Source: Calothrix parasitica NIES-267 (GTDB taxonomy: Bacteria > Cyanobacteriota > Cyanobacteriia > Cyanobacteriales > Nostocaceae). From it: a stretch of 64,000 nucleotides of DNA. The first letter of the stretch is position 1. Each line of letters begins with the position of its first letter. Positions 36,953-45,475 of the stretch are shown here, piece after piece. Under the pieces are notes generated by a model that was given only the letters and a program-made list of their open reading frames with translations, did no database searches and was not told the DNA's origin. The stretch lies in contig NZ_AP018227.1 of the NCBI RefSeq assembly GCF_002368095.1, positions 782,001 to 846,000 on the forward strand, written 5' to 3'. The position numbers and the translations under genes were made by a program.

Positions 36953-38143
36953 ATGCAGGAGCTTTTAAGCAGTATCTCGCTGTTGATTCTACTTGTTCAG
37001 GTACCAGCAGTTTTTGTTCTGCTGTCGCGTCTACTAAAAGGGCCATTTCGTCAACCTCCGATTCAATCTCAAAGTCCAACACCGGAACTTCTGGGAAATG
37101 TCAGCGTGGTGGTTCCGACTCTCAACGAAGTTGAACGAATTAGTCCATTATTAACTGGGTTAAGCAAACAAAGTTATGAAGTTAGGGAAGTCATCGTTGT
37201 AGATAGCAATTCTCAAGATGGTACCCAAGATTTAGTCAAAGCAACAATCGAAAAAGACCCGCGTTTTCGCTTGATAACGGACGACCCTTTACCAAAAAAC
37301 TGGGTAGGTCGTCCCTGGGCTTTACACAATGGCTTTTTAAATACTTCGAGCGAGAGTGAATGGTTTTTGGGAATGGATGCAGATACTCAACCAGCACCGG
37401 GTTTAGTCGCTGGTTTGATAAAAACTGCATCTGCTCTCAATTATGATTTAGTTTCCCTTTCTCCTCAATTTATTTTGCAATATCCAGGAGAATCCTTACT
37501 GCAACCAGCGTTGTTGATGACGCTACTTTATAGGTTCGACCCTGCTGGTGTAAATGCCCAGAGTCCAGAGCGGGTAATGGCTAACGGACAGTGTTTTCTC
37601 TGTCGTCGCTCAGTTTTAGAACAAGTAAATGGTTATACCAGCGCTAAAAGTTCATTTTGCGATGATGTCACCTTAGCCAGACAGATAGCTGCAACAGGTT
37701 TTAAAGTAGGTTTTTTGGATGGAGCAAAAGTCCTGAAAGTAAGGATGTACGAAGGTGCTGCGGAAACTTGGAAAGAGTGGGGAAGAAGCCTCGACCTCAA
37801 AGACGCATCCTCTCGCGCTCAAACTTGGGGGGACTTGTGGTTACTCACCTCAGTCCAAGGTTTACCTTTAATAATAGTAAGTTTGATTTTATTATTATTA
37901 ATTCTTTCTCCCCCTCTCCCCCTCTCCCCCTCTCCCCCTCTCCTACTATTATCAGTAAATTTGTTTTTACTACTGATTCGTTTTTTAATGCTCTTAGCAA
38001 TAGCACCCTCTTATGATTTCACGCAAAACAAAGGGGGCTGGTTATTTTGGCTTTCACCAATCGCAGACCCCTTAGCCGTTTTACGAATTTTTCTGTCATC
38101 CTTACGCACACCGCGACAGTGGCGCGGACGAGAGTATGGTTGA
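36953..38143 (+). CDS. cruG: Carotenoid 2'-O-glycosyltransferase (CruG), GT2 family
   Basis: A 396-residue membrane-attached GT2 enzyme with an N-terminal helix (about 4-24). The catalytic GT-A domain follows: VSVVVPTLNEVERISPLLTG, FLGMDADTQP as the DxD motif, and SSFCDDVTLARQIAATGF as the ED-type motif. C-terminal helices lie at about 300-365. It would attach the sugar to 2'-hydroxy-myxol, next to CruF. One oddity: the C-terminal membrane region contains a CTCCCC repeat translated as LSPPLPLSPSPPLLLL (about residues 318-334), which looks like a microsatellite expansion or insertion kept in frame. Confidence 0.9.
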   Translation: MQELLSSISLLILLVQVPAVFVLLSRLLKGPFRQPPIQSQSPTPELLGNVSVVVPTLNEVERISPLLTGLSKQSYEVREVIVVDSNSQDGTQDLVKATIEKDPRFRLITDDPLPKNWVGRPWALHNGFLNTSSESEWFLGMDADTQPAPGLVAGLIKTASALNYDLVSLSPQFILQYPGESLLQPALLMTLLYRFDPAGVNAQSPERVMANGQCFLCRRSVLEQVNGYTSAKSSFCDDVTLARQIAATGFKVGFLDGAKVLKVRMYEGAAETWKEWGRSLDLKDASSRAQTWGDLWLLTSVQGLPLIIVSLILLLLILSPPLPLSPSPPLLLLSVNLFLLLIRFLMLLAIAPSYDFTQNKGGWLFWLSPIADPLAVLRIFLSSLRTPRQWRGREYG

Positions 38144-38280
38144 GGGAGAGGGAGAGGGAGAGAGGGAGGGAGGGAGGGAGAGAGGTCAAAGGTCAAAGGT
38201 CAAAGGTAGGAGTTATCTACTCATTACTCATTACCCATTACTCATTACCCATTACCCATTACCCATTACCCATTACCTTT
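38144..38280. repeat. GGGAGAG microsatellite plus heptamers (GTCAAAG, ACCCATT)
   Basis: A purine-rich GAGGGAGAGGGAGAGA run directly follows the cruG stop, then three GTCAAAG units, then about ten TACCCAT/TACTCAT units up to the rnhA stop. It mirrors the C-rich run inside cruG. Confidence 0.9.
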
Positions 38281-39201
38281 TTACTCTCCTTCTTCGTCGT
38301 CAAGTTTATCGGCCCGTTCGAGTTCCCAAAGAATTTGATTACCTTCGCGACGTACTCGTGAAACTATCCAGTTTCTCCAGCGCCATTGGTCTCCGCGACT
38401 GGTTACAGCACTAGCGTGAACGTTCATTAAGTCCGCTAGTTCGGAACTAGTGATTAAGTAACCTTTTTCGGCTATTTCGTCAGCAATGCGAAGAGTTTCA
38501 ACTAAACTGCGGAGTTGCGATACTCTTGTTTCGCGCGGTAAATCTTCGTTTTGCAAGGTAGCAGAAGCGCTAGATGATTCCATAGTTTTCGTGTTGTTTG
38601 TGTCCGACTCAAGAGTACTATTATGTATCTTTTTGTTAATAATGGGTGGCGTAATGTGTGAGTTAGATGTAGATGATACCTTAACTTCGGTCTTTTGTGC
38701 GAAATTAGCATCACTGGTATTTATATCCACCATTCGCTTTAGTGATGGTATTTTCCCTGAAGCAAAACCACGGGCGATTGTATCGCAACGTTCGTTACCT
38801 ATATTACCAGCGTGACCGCGAACGTGCTGCCATTTAATTTGTTGATTATTAAGATTATCTAGAATTTGCAATAAATCTTGGTTAAGTACGGGTTTTCCAT
38901 CAGATTTCTTCCAACCTTTACGTTTCCATCCTTTTACCCACTTCGTGACGCAGTTAATTAGGTATTCGCTGTCGGTGTAAAGAGTGATGGGTTTGTTCTG
39001 TCCGGAAGACTCTAGAAATTCCAAGCCCGCTATAGCAGCTTGCATTTCCATCCTGTTGTTGGTGGTTTTTTTTGATGCATCACCAAGTTCGTGGACTGAA
39101 CCATCATCGAAGTAAACAACGACACCCCAACCCCCAGGTCCTGGATTGCCGGTGCAAGCGCCATCAGTGTATATACTTTGAATTGTAGGTTGAGAAGACA
39201 T
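38281..39201 (-). CDS. rnhA: Ribonuclease HI with C-terminal cyanobacterial extension
   Basis: A 306-residue protein, twice the usual length. Residues 1-147 are a complete RNase HI that removes RNA from RNA:DNA hybrids. The catalytic acids are D13 (YTDGACTGNPGPGGWG), E52 (NNRMEMQAA), D77 (LYTDSEYLINCV) and D140 (GNERCDTIARG), with H130 nearby. A Ser/Thr-rich linker covers about 150-225. The C-terminal domain (about 228-300: TRVSQLRSLVETLRIADEIA, SSELADLMNVHASAVTS) looks like a winged-helix or DNA-binding domain found alone or fused in other cyanobacterial proteins. The fusion suggests targeting of RNase H to nucleic acid or protein partners. Confidence 0.93.
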   Translation of the reverse strand: MSSQPTIQSIYTDGACTGNPGPGGWGVVVYFDDGSVHELGDASKKTTNNRMEMQAAIAGLEFLESSGQNKPITLYTDSEYLINCVTKWVKGWKRKGWKKSDGKPVLNQDLLQILDNLNNQQIKWQHVRGHAGNIGNERCDTIARGFASGKIPSLKRMVDINTSDANFAQKTEVKVSSTSNSHITPPIINKKIHNSTLESDTNNTKTMESSSASATLQNEDLPRETRVSQLRSLVETLRIADEIAEKGYLITSSELADLMNVHASAVTSRGDQWRWRNWIVSRVRREGNQILWELERADKLDDEEGE

Positions 39202-39406
39202 AGTTAATATTTTAACTCGTGCAAATACGAGGACATAACTACGACATGGTTAATAATGTTGTAGCAAATATGGTCGCAAAAAGAGGAAAAACCCTCAAGC
39301 TGCAACGAGTTATAAACGTTATCACGTTTGGGCGTAAACTTGTAATCAGAAAATAATTTTTAATATTTTATTAATTTTATTTTTAATTTTAATTTTATTT
39401 TTGCTC

Positions 39407-40096
39407 TTAGTTTATTTTTGGTTTGTTTCCACCGAACACTGCAAAATTAAGATAGCGGAAGTGACATCCGATATCTACAAAACCGCTTTCTGCTAGCCAT
39501 CGGGTTTGGTTTTCCACAGAATCGGGAATATCTTCTTCTAAATGCTTAGCAAACCAGTAATTCTCATTTTCACCGTTATCGTTAATAAATTTACGCCATA
39601 ATTTCTCATATTTTTGAGTTAATTCCTCAGAAACACCTTTAACAATTTCTCGAATCAGTAATAGACCACCGGGATTCATTTTAGAAAACAGTTTTTTGAA
39701 TAATGCTTGTTTACCTTCAGCATCGAGATGGTGGATTGCTAAACCAGAAATTACCAAGTCATAATCGGAACCGATATCATCAGTAGCGAAATCACCTTGC
39801 TGAAATTCAACTCTATCTTGATAAACAGATAAATTATTTTTACAAGCTCTCAACATATTTTCTGCGAAATCAAAAGCTACGAGATTTGCTTGTTCAAAAT
39901 TTTTCAGTACAAGATGAGATAAAACTCCCGTACCACAACCTAAATCAAGTACTTTGATAGAAGCATTCCTGGGAACATCTATCATGTCTAACATCACAGA
40001 GTGTTGCTCGTGATAGCAGGGAATCAATTTTAGGATTAAATTATCGTAACTAAATGCTTCTTGTTCAAAATGTTCGCGAACGTTGTTAAGTGTCAT
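39407..40096 (-). CDS. Class I SAM-dependent methyltransferase
   Basis: A 229-residue methyltransferase. Motif I is VLDLGCGTGVLSHLVLKNF (about residues 49-67). The acidic loop follows in LVAFDFAENML, and YDLVISGLAIHHLDAEGKQA is motif IV. The pattern matches the ubiE/trans-aconitate group, and the substrate is unknown. No operon partner is visible. Confidence 0.88.
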   Translation of the reverse strand: MTLNNVREHFEQEAFSYDNLILKLIPCYHEQHSVMLDMIDVPRNASIKVLDLGCGTGVLSHLVLKNFEQANLVAFDFAENMLRACKNNLSVYQDRVEFQQGDFATDDIGSDYDLVISGLAIHHLDAEGKQALFKKLFSKMNPGGLLLIREIVKGVSEELTQKYEKLWRKFINDNGENENYWFAKHLEEDIPDSVENQTRWLAESGFVDIGCHFRYLNFAVFGGNKPKIN

Positions 40097-40291
40097 AATT
40101 TCGTGAATTTTTACTGCATTTTGTTATATTTTATGATGAATTAGAAGCTATATTGTGTAGACAAAATTAATACATATTCTTAACTATAAAATATATCAAA
40201 TAAATAAACCCGGTATCTGAAATATACTGGGTTCATAAAGGTTGGTTACTAGATTTTCATGCGATGAATAATTATTTACTTTTATTTACTT

Positions 40292-40744
40292 TTATTTATT
40301 TTCTATCTCTTTAATAAATTGCTGCCAAACTTTATTCGGAATCCAAATTTGGTGTAAATCTTTTTTGGCTATTTCTTCATCAACACCTTCTTGAGAGCGA
40401 CGATATAGATATATAAAAGCAGATACGCGCTTATTTGCTGCACAGTGAACAAAGACTTTTTTGTCAACGTTTGTTTTCATTACCTGAATAAATTCTTGTA
40501 ACTTATCCTCAGTTGGATTTTCCCAAATGACTGGTATCTGAACGTATTGCATTCCCTGAGTTTCGACAATCTCTTTTTCATTAGCTAAAGCGTTAGAAGA
40601 ATCTTTCAACGCAAGATTGATAACAACTTGATAACCTGCTTCTTTTATATGAGAAAACTGTTCTACAGATGGTTGTCCCGCAGTAGCAATTTTATCGGAA
40701 ATTGTTAGGTAGTTATAAATGTTTTCGAGACAATTATGAGACAT
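40292..40744 (-). CDS. Protein tyrosine phosphatase-like / BLH-type protein
   Basis: A 150-residue protein of the DSP/beta-lactamase-hydrolase-associated phosphatase type. The start (YLTISDKIATAGQPSVEQF, then EAGYQVVINLAL) and the loop VFVHCAANKRVSAFIYLYRR are characteristic. The loop reads C-A-A-N-K-R, so there are only four residues between Cys and Arg instead of the canonical five (HCx5R). This looks like a property of the subfamily rather than an error, because VHCAAN.RVSAF is how I remember its cyanobacterial relatives. Activity is therefore uncertain. Cytosolic. Confidence 0.75.
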   Translation of the reverse strand: MSHNCLENIYNYLTISDKIATAGQPSVEQFSHIKEAGYQVVINLALKDSSNALANEKEIVETQGMQYVQIPVIWENPTEDKLQEFIQVMKTNVDKKVFVHCAANKRVSAFIYLYRRSQEGVDEEIAKKDLHQIWIPNKVWQQFIKEIENK

Positions 40745-40863
40745 ATTAATTGATGGTTAATCGATGAGTGAGTTTCTATAATAAAGTCTAAGTTTGCAGC
40801 ACAATTAACAATTTAGGGGAGAGTAATTAAACTTATAGTGGCAGATTGGCAGTAGATAATTGA

Positions 40864-40966
40864 TATAGCATTCCTAAATCATTTGTAATATTTTAGAAAC
40901 CCGGTTTTTTGGAAAAACCGGGTTTCTGGTACCTACCTTTCTCACGACTCATCTAGGATTGCTATA
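40864..40966 (-). mobile_element. 103-bp MITE-like element, copy A
   Basis: The ends TATAGCATTCCTAA and (reverse) TATAGCAATCCTAG are inverted repeats. The centre is GAAACCCGGTTTTTT / AAAAACCGGGTTTC. It is the same element as at 52295-52397 and 58418-58513, in the opposite orientation. Confidence 0.85.
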
Positions 40967-41022
40967 AGTGATTAAATAAAACATTAAACAATTGATTCTG
41001 CTAATGTTTGAAAGGGGTAAAT

Positions 41023-41196
41023 ATGGCTTTATGGTGGCTTCCTGTCGGTGATTTACCCACAGTTGATGAAGCAAAAAAACGCTTGCAATATCTGAATTAT
41101 TTTGGTGATAGCGATTATGCTTTTTCATTCAATAATCAGTATTTTACTCAGAGGATGTTTGAAAAGTCTAATTTCATGCTCAATCTGGCGATTTAA
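41023..41196 (+). pseudogene. DUF3291 remnant (C-terminal part only)
   Basis: A 57-codon frame starting MALWWLPVGDLPTVDEAKKR and going on LQYLNYFGDSDYAFSF. From memory this is the closing segment of DUF3291 proteins (LWWVPAGHxPTVEEAxERLxHL...AFxF), which are normally about 150 residues. The first 100 or so residues are missing. A MITE-like copy ends 57 bases upstream, and another palindromic element begins two bases after the stop codon. It is probably a decayed gene, although a GGGGTAAAT ribosome-binding site before the ATG could still allow translation. Confidence 0.6.
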
Positions 41197-41197
41197 T

Positions 41198-41418
41198 ATG
41201 TCCTATCGGACACGCTGCGCTAACGCAGCTACACAAGCAAAACCCGTCTGCACGGGTTTAAAATTGGTTAGTCCACGCAGGTGGTGAGACAAGGAAAGGG
41301 GGTGTCGGTTTCCGTCCCCCAAAAAGGGCGGTCTAAGACTATCGTCTCGCTGAGCCGCACGCTCTGCGTGAACGCTAACGCAGCGTCTCTCGTTAGCGCA
41401 GCGTGTCCGATAGGACAT
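41198..41418. mobile_element. 221-bp palindromic element with ~30-bp terminal inverted repeats
   Basis: Both ends read ATGTCCTATCGGACACGCTG followed by CGCTAACG inwards, a perfect inverted repeat of about 28 bases. Inside are AACCCGT CTGC ACGGGTT and a second GCTAACGCAGC word. There is no ORF of its own; the 71-codon minus-strand frame is just the palindrome. It is MITE-like. Confidence 0.8.
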
Positions 41419-41534
41419 AGAGAGATACCCGGAGGGACTTCGCTTGTGTAGTAGCGGTAATAAAGAGCCAGATACTTTTAAAACATCCTCTCAGAAAGTA
41501 ATTAGTGTTGATTCTAAAAAATGATAAAAATTCA

Positions 41535-42041
41535 ATGAAAAACTCTATTCAAATATCTACTTATCATCTCCAATATCAAACTCAGGTAATTAATTTAATT
41601 CTGAATATTCAACAAAAAGAGTTTGGTGTTCCAATAACTTTAGAACAGCAGCCAGATTTATTGAAAATCAGAAATTTTTATCAACAGGGTAAAGGTAATT
41701 TTTGGGTTGCTTTGGATAAAGATAAAGTAATTGGTACTATTGCAGCGATTGATTTAGATAATAAAAATTTAGCATTGAGAAAAATGTTTGTGAATAGTAA
41801 TTATCGCGGTTATGGAGTTGGGAATAAATTACTTAATTCTCTTGTGAGTTGGGCTGAGGAAAAGAATGTTAAGGAAATTTGTTTGGGAACTATTGATAAA
41901 TTTAAAGTCGCTCATAAATTCTATGAGAAGAATGGTTTTATAAAAGTTACTAAACATGAATTACCAGAACATTTTCCAATTATGCTGTCGGACAATATAT
42001 TTTATAGTTTAAAAATTAAAAGTCATCAGATAACAGAATAA
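41535..42041 (+). CDS. GNAT-family N-acetyltransferase
   Basis: A 168-residue acetyltransferase counted from the ATG at 41535; a TTG ten codons earlier is possible. GNAT motif A is visible (LRKMFVNSNYRGYGVGNKLL) with the R/Q-x-x-G-x-G acetyl-CoA loop as RGYGVG. The end AHKFYEKNGFIKVTKHELP is the usual motif B. The substrate is unknown. Its last 16 bases overlap the convergent ABM gene. Confidence 0.88.
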   Translation: MKNSIQISTYHLQYQTQVINLILNIQQKEFGVPITLEQQPDLLKIRNFYQQGKGNFWVALDKDKVIGTIAAIDLDNKNLALRKMFVNSNYRGYGVGNKLLNSLVSWAEEKNVKEICLGTIDKFKVAHKFYEKNGFIKVTKHELPEHFPIMLSDNIFYSLKIKSHQITE

Positions 42042-42316
42042 TAATGTTCTACTACAGGAAACGGGTCATAAAAATGATGCAATAATTTTTTCCATTCTTG
42101 ATATTCTTCCGATTTTCTAAACCCAACTGTATGAGCTTCTAAAGTTTCCCAACGGACGAGTAAAATATAGCGGTTTTGGACTTCGATGCATTTTTGTAGT
42201 TCGTGAGATATGTAACCTGGTATTGAAGAAATGATTTTTGCAGCTTGTTTGAATGCTGTTTCATATTCATCAGACATTCCGTTTTTTACGTCTAAAATTA
42301 CAACTTCGAGAATCAT
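42026..42316 (-). CDS. Antibiotic biosynthesis monooxygenase (ABM) domain protein
   Basis: A 96-residue dimeric alpha/beta-barrel protein. The pattern MSDEYETAFKQAAKIISSIP, then GYISHELQKCIEVQNRYILL and VRWETLEAHTVGFRKSEEY, matches the ABM family (YgiN-like). Many members are small quinol or haem-degrading oxygenases, and the role here is unknown. It overlaps the 3' end of the convergent GNAT gene by 16 bases. Confidence 0.88.
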   Translation of the reverse strand: MILEVVILDVKNGMSDEYETAFKQAAKIISSIPGYISHELQKCIEVQNRYILLVRWETLEAHTVGFRKSEEYQEWKKLLHHFYDPFPVVEHYYSVI

Positions 42317-42379
42317 GTTTCTAATTTATTTTGTTAGCTTGCTAAGAAATTCAGTTTTCTCTCTAATACCTAAACAATA

Positions 42380-42442
42380 GTCATTGCGAGCGAAGCGAAG
42401 CAATCCCAACCCCTGCGATTGCTTCGCTTTGCTCGCAATGAC
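42380..42442. repeat. 63-bp palindromic repeat (GTCATTGCGAGCGAAGCGAAGC)
   Basis: GTCATTGCGAGCGAAGCGAA and its reverse flank a short loop. It is related to the core of the element inside the GNAT pseudogene (32865-32962). Confidence 0.8.
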
Positions 42443-42462
42443 AGAATTAAGGTAATTTCAAA

Positions 42463-43116
42463 ATGACAGAATTAACTTTGGTAATCGGGAATAAAAATTA
42501 TTCTTCTTGGTCGATGCGTCCTTGGTTAGCGATGAAACAGAATGGTTTACAGTTTGATGAAATTCGGATTCCTATGGACACTTCTGAATTTTATGAAAGG
42601 ATTCCTCATTATTCTCCATCAAATAAAGTACCAGTTTTGCTACACGGCAGTCAAAAAATATGGGAATCGCTGGCAATTTTAGAATATTTAGCTGAAGAAT
42701 TCCCCGACTTAAACTGGTATCCAAAAGATAAAGTAGCAAAAGCAGTAGCGCGTTCAATAAGCGCTGAAATGCACGGAGGTTTTAATAAATTACGCGAAAA
42801 TATGCCGATGAATTGTGGTGCAAGATATCCTGGAAAAGGTATGGCTTTAGGAGTTAAAAAAGATATTGAACGAATTACAAATATTTGGCAAGAGTGTCGT
42901 CAAAAGTTTGGTCATGAAGGTGATATGTTGTTTGGTGAATTTACAATTGCTGATGCAATGTATGCACCTGTGGTGATGCGGTTTATTACTTATGGTGTGG
43001 AGGTAAATAAGGTTTGTCAGGATTATATGAAAGCTGTTTTAGAACTTCCAGCTATGCAAGAATGGGTGAAAGCTGGTGAACAGGAAGAAGAAGTTTTATC
43101 GGAATACGAATTTTAA
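42463..43116 (+). CDS. Glutathione S-transferase family protein
   Basis: A 217-residue GST. The thioredoxin-like half opens LVIGNKNYSSWSMRPWLAMK, with the active-site Ser in NYSSWS, and contains KVPVLLHGSQKIWESLAILE, where the ES pair binds the gamma-glutamyl group. The helical half closes with FTIADAMYAPVVMRF. It resembles the zeta/YfcF-like bacterial group, and the physiological substrate is not known. The palindromic repeat at 42380 lies just upstream. Confidence 0.9.
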   Translation: MTELTLVIGNKNYSSWSMRPWLAMKQNGLQFDEIRIPMDTSEFYERIPHYSPSNKVPVLLHGSQKIWESLAILEYLAEEFPDLNWYPKDKVAKAVARSISAEMHGGFNKLRENMPMNCGARYPGKGMALGVKKDIERITNIWQECRQKFGHEGDMLFGEFTIADAMYAPVVMRFITYGVEVNKVCQDYMKAVLELPAMQEWVKAGEQEEEVLSEYEF

Positions 43117-43125
43117 ATCTTAATT

Positions 43126-43201
43126 ATAAGATGGTGCGTTACGGCATTTTTAAATTTGTAGTATTAAATGATAAATAGTAAAGCCGTAACAGCACCCTAC
43201 A
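43126..43201. repeat. Dispersed 76-bp palindrome GGTGCGTTACGGC...GCCGTAACAGCACC, copy 1
   Basis: It ends TGGTGCGTTACGGCATTTT and AAAGCCGTAACAGCACCCTA. Further copies lie at 46630 and 47338. It begins nine bases after the GST stop codon. Confidence 0.85.
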
Positions 43202-43304
43202 TTTTTTATTTCAATTTTATTGTCTAATATTTTTATAAAATTTACCAATTACCAATTACCAATTACCTATTACCTATTACCTATTACCAATTACCTATTA
43301 ACAA

Positions 43305-43973
43305 TTACCCTCGCAAACGATACCCTACACCTCTAACTGTCTCTATCAAATCATTACCAAATTTTCTTCGCAAATGACCAATATAAACGTCAACTACGTT
43401 TGAACCAGGGTCGTAATCATAACCCCAAATCCGATTTAATAACTGTTCTCTACTCATTACTTGCATCGGATGACGGGCTAATATTTCTGTGATGTTAAAT
43501 TCCCTAGCTGATAGCTCTATTTCTTTTTCTCCTAACCAAACTTGTCTGGTTAATAAATCTAATGTTAAATTCCCTATTTGCAATTTAGTTTCATCTTTAC
43601 CCGTCGGTTGATGAACTTTACGCAGTTGAACGCGAATTCTAGCGAGCAATTCTTCAAAACGAAACGGTTTTGTAATGTAATCTTCTGCTCCTCCTTCAAG
43701 TCCCGATACCGTATCATCTACACCGTCTCGCGCTGTTAAAATAATTATTGGTAGCGTTTCTCCTCGTCCCCGTAGCTGTCTGAGTACTTCCATTCCATCC
43801 ATTCCGGGAAGTCCTAAATCTAGAATTAAAAGCTCAAAATCCTTACTGCTAGCGATATCTGCAACTTCTCGACCGTTGTTAACGACAAGAGTTGTGTATC
43901 CGTGTGCTTGTAATCCCGCTTCGATAAAATCGGCTATGTGGGGGTTGTCTTCGGCTATGAGAATTCGGTTCAT
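43305..43973 (-). CDS. OmpR/PhoB-family response regulator
   Basis: A 222-residue regulator with an N-terminal receiver (AEDN, D52 in LLILDLGLPGMDG, T80 in IILTARD, K in ITKPF). A C-terminal winged-helix DNA-binding domain follows (EIELSAREFNITEILARHPM, VDVYIGHLRRKFG, IETVRGVGYRLRG). Its first 95 bases overlap the end of the upstream histidine kinase gene in another frame, so the two are translationally coupled and are almost certainly cognate partners. Confidence 0.95.
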   Translation of the reverse strand: MNRILIAEDNPHIADFIEAGLQAHGYTTLVVNNGREVADIASSKDFELLILDLGLPGMDGMEVLRQLRGRGETLPIIILTARDGVDDTVSGLEGGAEDYITKPFRFEELLARIRVQLRKVHQPTGKDETKLQIGNLTLDLLTRQVWLGEKEIELSAREFNITEILARHPMQVMSREQLLNRIWGYDYDPGSNVVDVYIGHLRRKFGNDLIETVRGVGYRLRG

Positions 43974-45450
43974 TTGCTGTATCCTCAGTTAAGGGAAATA
44001 CGATTGTAAAAGTTGAGCCGCTTCCAAGGGCTGAATCCAGTTCTACCCAGCCGTGATGGGCTTTTGCAATGGCTTCGACAATCGATAATCCCAAACCTGC
44101 TCCTTCTCCGGGAGAGTAGCGATCGCCATCGCTAGCACGAGCGAAACGGTCAAAAATTCGCTGTTGGTTTTCGGTCGAAATTCCTTCTCCGGTGTCCCGT
44201 ACCCATAAATAAGCATAGTCTTCTCGAACTGCCGAGCCAAGAGCTATTGTATCGTTGTCTTGGGTATGTCTAATGGCATTTTGTACGAGATTCATTACTG
44301 CTTGGGTTAAACGTCCTCTATCAATTTCCACCGGACTTAAACCTTTTGATTCTAGTTTCCAATCGCGTTTTGCTAAGGCTTGAGATTTTAAATATAATTC
44401 TTCAGTAAACCAGTCTAGTTCTTCGGGTTTAATGCGTAGAAAATGTGGCTGTTCGGCTTTTGCAATTAACAACAAATCGTTAACTAAACGGCTCATTCTG
44501 TTTAGTTCGTCGGTGACTAATTCAATAGTTTCGTTTTGTTTTTCGGGTCGATATTTAAGTATTTCTAAATGGCCTTGAATAACAGTAATTGGGGTTCGTA
44601 ATTCGTGTCCAGCATCTTTAAGAAATTCTTGTTGACTTTCAAAAGCTGACTGAAGACGGTCGAGCATCGCATTAAAAGTAGTACTTAATTCGGCAATTTC
44701 ATCGCTTCCAGCAACAGCAATTCGCTTCGACATATCAGTTTGGGTAATTTCACGAGCCGCTTCGGTAACTTGACGCAGCGGAAATAAAACCCGTCCTGCG
44801 GTTATCCAAGCGATGATAAAAAATAAAGTTAAAACAACAGTTGCGACTTTAATTACTAGAATAATCGTTTGGGTTCCGGTTTCATAATCTGTTCTAGCAT
44901 CGCGAATAGCAACTACAATTCCCTTGTTTTCTTTTATTTCAATAGGTTTAGCTACATAGTAAATTGGGCCATCAGAGAGAATTAATTCGTCTCTTGTTAA
45001 TTTGGAAATGTTTGACCATTGTTTAATTAATTGGGAATTCCGAGTAATTTCTTTTGGTAATCTTAACTGATTGGATTGAAAAACCCGTCCGTCTATAAAT
45101 GTTAATAAATACTCGTTTCTAGCAGGTACGTGAAGCGGTAAAACTTCTTCAACAACAGATTCTAATTGATTTGAAGTTGGGTTTTGATTTGAATTTTGAT
45201 TAATAGATTGCTCAACCAAACGATTAAATTTACCAACTTCAGCAACTAAAGCATCTTGAGCTTGTCTTTGCAGCAATTCGCAGAAAATCTGACGAGTTAC
45301 CCCGACTGAAACTAATACAGTACAGGTAGTAAGTAGAAAGTACCAAGCAAGAATGCGAAAGCGAACGCTAGAGAAAATATTTTGCCGAAACGACTTTGGT
45401 TTATTTTGGGTAATTTTCCTTTTATTTCGAGAAAAAATATTGAGTTTCAT
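43879..45450 (-). CDS. Membrane sensor histidine kinase
   Basis: A 523-residue classic sensor kinase. TM1 is at about 31-51 and a periplasmic loop at 52-193. TM2 is at about 194-216, a HAMP domain at about 217-270 (LFPLRQVTEAAREI), HisKA with H282 (FLKDAGHELRTPITV), and HATPase with the N, G1 and G2 boxes (NLVQNAIRHT, DTGEGIS, GEGAGLGLSIV). The last 31 residues come from the overlap with the regulator gene and are rich in Ser, Arg and His (PNSHSRRQPPHSRFYRSG), probably not structured. The overlap of 95 bases is unusually long. Upstream, in the same direction, are a small ORF and a cytochrome b gene. Confidence 0.93.
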   Translation of the reverse strand: MKLNIFSRNKRKITQNKPKSFRQNIFSSVRFRILAWYFLLTTCTVLVSVGVTRQIFCELLQRQAQDALVAEVGKFNRLVEQSINQNSNQNPTSNQLESVVEEVLPLHVPARNEYLLTFIDGRVFQSNQLRLPKEITRNSQLIKQWSNISKLTRDELILSDGPIYYVAKPIEIKENKGIVVAIRDARTDYETGTQTIILVIKVATVVLTLFFIIAWITAGRVLFPLRQVTEAAREITQTDMSKRIAVAGSDEIAELSTTFNAMLDRLQSAFESQQEFLKDAGHELRTPITVIQGHLEILKYRPEKQNETIELVTDELNRMSRLVNDLLLIAKAEQPHFLRIKPEELDWFTEELYLKSQALAKRDWKLESKGLSPVEIDRGRLTQAVMNLVQNAIRHTQDNDTIALGSAVREDYAYLWVRDTGEGISTENQQRIFDRFARASDGDRYSPGEGAGLGLSIVEAIAKAHHGWVELDSALGSGSTFTIVFPLTEDTANEPNSHSRRQPPHSRFYRSGITSTRIHNSCR

Positions 45451-45475
45451 CGACTGTTATTTCCTATATCATTTT

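Noticed and set aside
38011-38414. Several frames around the cruG stop codon (GEGEREGGRE-type)
   Set aside because: They read the purine-rich microsatellite and heptamers.
41203-41418. A 71-codon minus-strand frame
   Set aside because: It is the palindromic element read through. The same residues appear at both ends because of its inverted repeats.
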